Source: Roseomonas nitratireducens | Lineage (GTDB): Bacteria; Pseudomonadota; Alphaproteobacteria; Acetobacterales; Acetobacteraceae | Assembly (NCBI RefSeq): GCF_017813355.1 | Contig: NZ_JAGIYZ010000002.1 | Span: forward strand, 310,001 to 374,000 | Direction of reading: 5' to 3' | DNA: 64,000 nucleotides | In this document: positions 61,624 to 64,000 of the stretch, piece by piece | Position numbering within the stretch: position 1 is the stretch's first letter | How the letters are laid out: each line of letters begins with the position of its first letter | The notes under the pieces: model-generated | Database searches by the model: none | What the model was told of the DNA's origin: nothing | The model's input: only the letters and a program-made list of their open reading frames with translations | Made by a program: the position numbers and the translations under genes

Positions 61624-62136
61624 ATGAGCACCGAGACGGACGACCGAGGACACGAAACTACGGCCGGGGAACGTCGCCTGCATGATGGGCGGGGGAAGTT
61701 CGCGCCGGGCAATCCCGGCAGGCCGAAAGGGTCGCGGCATGTCGTGCTGAAGATGCTGGACGAGATCGGCGACGAGAACGCCAAGGCGGTGTGGCTGAAG
61801 GCGATCGAGCTCGCGATCAACGGCGACACGGTCGCGCAGAAGCTCGTGCTGGACCGCGTGATGCCGGGGCGGAAGATGAACCCGGTGAAGATCGACCTGC
61901 CCGCGAAGATCGAGACCACGGCCGATGTGGTGGACGCGATGATGCGGGTGACGACCGCGGTCGCGCGCGGGGAGATCAGCCCGGACGAGGGCCAGGCGGT
62001 GAAGGACGTGCTCGAAGGCGCGCGCCGGGCGATCGAGACGCACACCCTCGCGCGGCGGCTGGCGCTGATCGAGCAGCGGATGGGCGGGTCGCAGGCGCTG
62101 GCGCTGCCCTATTCCGAGGCGGAGGACGAGCGGTGA
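61624..62136 (+). CDS. DUF5681 domain protein (terminase small subunit-like)
   Basis: 170 residues. The region GKFAPGNPGRPKGSRHVVLK is the DUF5681 signature, a basic DNA-binding motif (GNPGRPKGS). The rest is helical (EIGDENAKAVWLKAIELAIN). Such proteins often sit next to large terminases and may act as small terminase or packaging proteins. No large terminase is in the window. A start with GAGAGGGAC upstream is good. It overlaps the next gene. Confidence 0.7.
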   Translation: MSTETDDRGHETTAGERRLHDGRGKFAPGNPGRPKGSRHVVLKMLDEIGDENAKAVWLKAIELAINGDTVAQKLVLDRVMPGRKMNPVKIDLPAKIETTADVVDAMMRVTTAVARGEISPDEGQAVKDVLEGARRAIETHTLARRLALIEQRMGGSQALALPYSEAEDER

Positions 62137-62348
62137 AGGATCTTGAGCAGCGGCTTCAGGCGATCGAGCGGCGGCTGAACATGGCGGCCGGCGTCCACAT
62201 GCTCTGGGCGGACGAGGACGAGCGGACGGAGGACGTGATCGCGCGGCGGTTCCCTGACGGCGTGCCGATCGGGGCGAAGGTGATCGTCCTGAGTTGGGCG
62301 AGGAGCGAGGAGGAAGCGAACCGGATCAAGGCGTCGCGGTGGTTGTGA
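62133..62348 (+). CDS. Small unknown protein, 71 aa
   Basis: 71 residues from GTG 62133, overlapping the DUF5681 stop (GTGA). A short coiled coil (DLEQRLQAIERRLNMAAG) is followed by a mixed segment with DGVPIGAKVIVLSWARSEEE. It is co-translated with DUF5681, so it may serve the same step. No family is recognised. Confidence 0.6.
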   Translation: MKDLEQRLQAIERRLNMAAGVHMLWADEDERTEDVIARRFPDGVPIGAKVIVLSWARSEEEANRIKASRWL

Positions 62349-62415
62349 CTGGGTCCAAAGGGGCGGACCGAGCAGGCCGGCGGGCCGTTCTGATGTCCAG
62401 TAATCTCAGGAATAC

Positions 62416-62447
62416 TTGACAATCCTGGGCCGGAAAGCGAGGATATG
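62416..62447 (+). promoter_or_regulatory. Candidate promoter with operator for the serine recombinase
   Basis: A consensus -35 TTGACA (62416-62421) is followed after 20 nt by GATATG (62442-62447); a 17-nt spacing gives only GAGGAT. The inverted pair CAGGA (62407-62411) and TCCTG (62423-62427) brackets the -35, which suggests repressor control. It lies 30 bp upstream of the recombinase ATG (62478). Confidence 0.45.
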
Positions 62448-62477
62448 CCTGCGTTACCGCTCTAGGGAAAGCCTGCC

Positions 62478-63164
62478 ATGGCCGCCGCTACCGCCCCCTC
62501 CGCGATCGCCTACCTCCGCACCAGCAGCGCGGCCAATGTCGAAGGCGACAGCAGCGCGCGCCAACGGGCGGCGATCGAGGCCTATGCCAAGCACGCGCGG
62601 TTGCGGATCGTCGGCGAGTGCTACGACGCGGCCGTGAGCGGTGCGGACCCCATCACCGAGCGGCCAGGCTTCGCAGCGCTCCTGGACAAGATCGAAGGCA
62701 ACGGCGTCCGACTGGTCCTCATCGAAAGCGCAGACCGCTTCGCCCGCGACTTGCTGGTCCAGGAAACCGGCATCGCGATCTTGCAGCAGCGCGGCGTGCG
62801 CGTCGTCACGGCGAGCGGCGATGATCTGACAGACAGCAGCGACCCGGCCCGCGTGATGCTGCGGCAGGTGCTCGGCTCGTTTGCCCAGTTCGAGAAGGCG
62901 CGCGTTGTGCAGAAGCTGAAGGGCGCTCGCGACCGCGCCAGCCTCCAGGCCGGGCGCCGCGTGGAAGGCGCCAAGGCGACGATCACGGGGGATGCGCTGG
63001 CGACCCTGCGCCGGCTGCGGCGGCGGAACCCCGTGACGAAGGAAGTCCGGTCTCTGCGCGAGATTGCGGCGGCGATGGCGGAGGCTGGGCACGTCAGCCC
63101 GCGCACGGGGCGTCCCTACAGCCCGGAAGCGCTTCGGCTGGCGTTGGGTAGGGCGGCGCAGTAG
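62478..63164 (+). CDS. Serine recombinase/resolvase family protein
   Basis: 228 residues. The catalytic domain has the nucleophile Ser16 in YLRTSSA, EGDSSARQRAAIEAYAKH, and the active-site Arg region SADRFARDLL, then QVLGSFAQFEKARVVQKLKG (helix E). A short C-terminal HTH-like tail (SLREIAAAMAEAGHVSPRTG) follows, as in small resolvases and invertases. A resolvase or invertase inside an integrase-driven island is a second recombination system, perhaps for resolution or for DNA inversion. Confidence 0.85.
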   Translation: MAAATAPSAIAYLRTSSAANVEGDSSARQRAAIEAYAKHARLRIVGECYDAAVSGADPITERPGFAALLDKIEGNGVRLVLIESADRFARDLLVQETGIAILQQRGVRVVTASGDDLTDSSDPARVMLRQVLGSFAQFEKARVVQKLKGARDRASLQAGRRVEGAKATITGDALATLRRLRRRNPVTKEVRSLREIAAAMAEAGHVSPRTGRPYSPEALRLALGRAAQ

Positions 63165-63183
63165 CGGGCCGCCCGCGGTGGGA

Positions 63184-63229
63184 GGGGACCGCCCGCTTCC
63201 CGTAGAGAAGACGGGGCGCTGCGGTCCCC
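63184..63229. terminator. Two-stage hairpin after the recombinase gene
   Basis: GGGGACCGC (63184-63192) pairs perfectly with GCGGTCCCC (63221-63229). Inside the loop CCCGT (63199-63203) pairs with ACGGG (63211-63215). It lies 19 nt after the recombinase stop, between convergent genes. No T-tract, so termination is plausible but not shown. Confidence 0.4.
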
Positions 63230-63271
63230 CTGCTGCGGCGCCTGCGGTGCGTCCACGGGCAAGCAGCCTCG

Positions 63272-63571
63272 TCAGCCTAGCGGCGTCCGTCGTCGGGCTG
63301 CCAGCGCCATCGCCTCCTCCTCGGCCACCCGGCGCCGCGTCGGCCCGTGCATCCAGTCCGGGTGAACCCGGCACAGGACGGCGATGATCTTGTTCGGCGT
63401 GGTCGCCACCGTCTCCGGATCGCCGCCGGCGGCAAGGTAGGCGTCGCGGATGCGGTGCCAGCCTGCGGGCTCTAGCGTGCCCTCTGCGCCGTTCTGCCGG
63501 TATGCCTGCCCCACCGCGAGGACGAGCTCCCGCGGCCAGGTCTCGAGCGTGTGGAAGGTGCGGACGGACAT
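63272..63571 (-). CDS. Small unknown mobile-element protein, 99 aa
   Basis: 99 residues from ATG 63571. FHTLETWPRELVLAVGQAYR and the C-terminal PDWMHGPTRRRVAEEEAMAL are helical and basic. The Trp-His-Arg-rich middle (AGWHRIRDAYLAAGGD) resembles no motif I can name. It lies on the opposite strand to the recombinase and is 34 nt after the next minus-strand gene. Confidence 0.55.
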   Translation of the reverse strand: MSVRTFHTLETWPRELVLAVGQAYRQNGAEGTLEPAGWHRIRDAYLAAGGDPETVATTPNKIIAVLCRVHPDWMHGPTRRRVAEEEAMALAARRRTPLG

Positions 63572-63605
63572 GCCGGGCAGGATAGCGCCCGGCGCCGGGC
63601 TTGGG

Positions 63606-63854
63606 TCAGGCTGCCGAGCGAGCGGGCAGGCCTGCGCCGATCGCGACCCCGGCCGTGAGGATCCACGCATCAAGCAGGGTGGCGTGGATGTCGAGCAATT
63701 CGAGGTCGGCCCGCAGGGCGGCGGCAACCTCCTCGCCGCTCTCCGCGATGATCACCGGCAGCTCGTCCCGCATGAACGCGACGCGCGCCTTGGAGCGGCG
63801 GAGTTCATCGCACCACGCCTTGACGGCTTCCGGGCTCAATCCGTTCTCGTCCAT
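63606..63854 (-). CDS. Small helical mobile-element protein, 82 aa
   Basis: 82 residues from ATG 63854. One helix (SPEAVKAWCDELRRSKARVA) and a hydrophobic second half (LLDAWILTAGVAIGAGLPAR). It could be a small toxin/antitoxin or regulator, but there is no motif to prove it. A nested palindrome (63894-63924) lies just upstream of its ATG and could be its operator. Confidence 0.55.
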   Translation of the reverse strand: MDENGLSPEAVKAWCDELRRSKARVAFMRDELPVIIAESGEEVAAALRADLELLDIHATLLDAWILTAGVAIGAGLPARSAA

Positions 63855-63893
63855 CCCGCGCTCCGATCCGACGGCAGTCTGATCCGGCTCCGG

Positions 63894-63924
63894 GTTATCA
63901 CGACATCGTGTCGAAACGGATAAC
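63894..63924. promoter_or_regulatory. Nested palindrome upstream of the 82-aa gene
   Basis: GTTATC (63894-63899) and GATAAC (63919-63924) are inverted; between them CGACA-TCG-TGTCG (63901-63913) is a second inverted repeat. It is 39-70 bp ahead of the minus-strand gene start at 63854 and is candidate operator DNA. The last 76 bases of the window hold nothing I can name. Confidence 0.4.
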
Positions 63925-64000
63925 GAGGGCGCGAGGTCGCGGGGATGTGAGGGGGGCGACGGGCGGCCCTAGACGGCAAGGCCGCGCGCGGTCGCCGCCC

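Overview
The window is very GC-rich, densely packed DNA from a bacterial chromosome. It has the gene content of an environmental alphaproteobacterium: repeated Bug/TctC solute receptors, CaiB-type CoA-transferases, FAS1-like MaoC dehydratases, dipeptide and amino-acid ABC importers, and an AsnC/Lrp-dadA pair. This fits Acetobacteraceae of the Roseomonas type best. That placement is inferred from content and style; no rRNA or marker gene is present to fix it.

Positions 1-51605 are chromosomal and almost entirely catabolic or transport genes. 1-3989 (minus) holds a circularly permuted ATP-grasp protein (cut by the window edge) and a transglutaminase/DUF2126 protein. 4139-12091 holds a flavin reductase-like membrane protein, a D-aminoacylase-type amidohydrolase, a DAO-family oxidase, a 3-hydroxyacyl-CoA dehydrogenase, a class A beta-lactamase-fold protein, a FAS1-like MaoC hydratase and a CitE-like lyase. 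A striking three-hairpin element lies at 12093-12192. 12198-15580 holds a small monooxygenase, dadA with a divergent Lrp regulator, and a DHDPS-family enzyme. 15737-24203 is one translationally coupled plus-strand run (TctC, two PDC-hydrolase-like amidohydrolases, FAS1-MaoC, CoA-transferase, TctC, CoA-transferase, VOC, flavoprotein). It looks like uptake, CoA activation and hydration of an unusual carboxylic acid. 24285-32041 holds a chemoreceptor, an orphan molybdenum hydroxylase large subunit with a changed catalytic residue, a DsbA-like isomerase, two exporters and an unknown helical protein. 32061-40716 (minus) is an operon of an N,N-dimethylformamidase-like enzyme, a complete dipeptide-type ABC importer and an M14 deacylase. 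41682-51605 has two paralogous amino-acid ABC modules flanking a minus-strand operon. That operon encodes a heteromeric flavoprotein dehydrogenase (2Fe-2S subunit, NAD/FAD subunit with a BFD-type cluster, DAO subunit) and a DHDPS-family enzyme, resembling hydroxyproline, opine or amine dehydrogenase loci.

From 51614 the window enters an integrated mobile element. A truncated 3' part of a tRNA-Lys(UUU) gene marks the left junction. Next come short repeats, a tyrosine integrase, a chain of small overlapping genes, a possible virion or ejection-like protein, a Toprim primase, a RepA-type helicase, an iteron-like repeat cluster (61471-61609), a DUF5681/terminase-small-like protein and a serine recombinase. 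The right end lies beyond the window. No capsid, portal, tail or large terminase gene is visible, so the element is either the early region of a prophage or a phage-satellite-like island. The satellite idea is the most interesting system-level hypothesis here. The int, small HTH, primase, helicase, repeats and DUF5681 order resembles known satellites, but it cannot be settled without the right-hand end.
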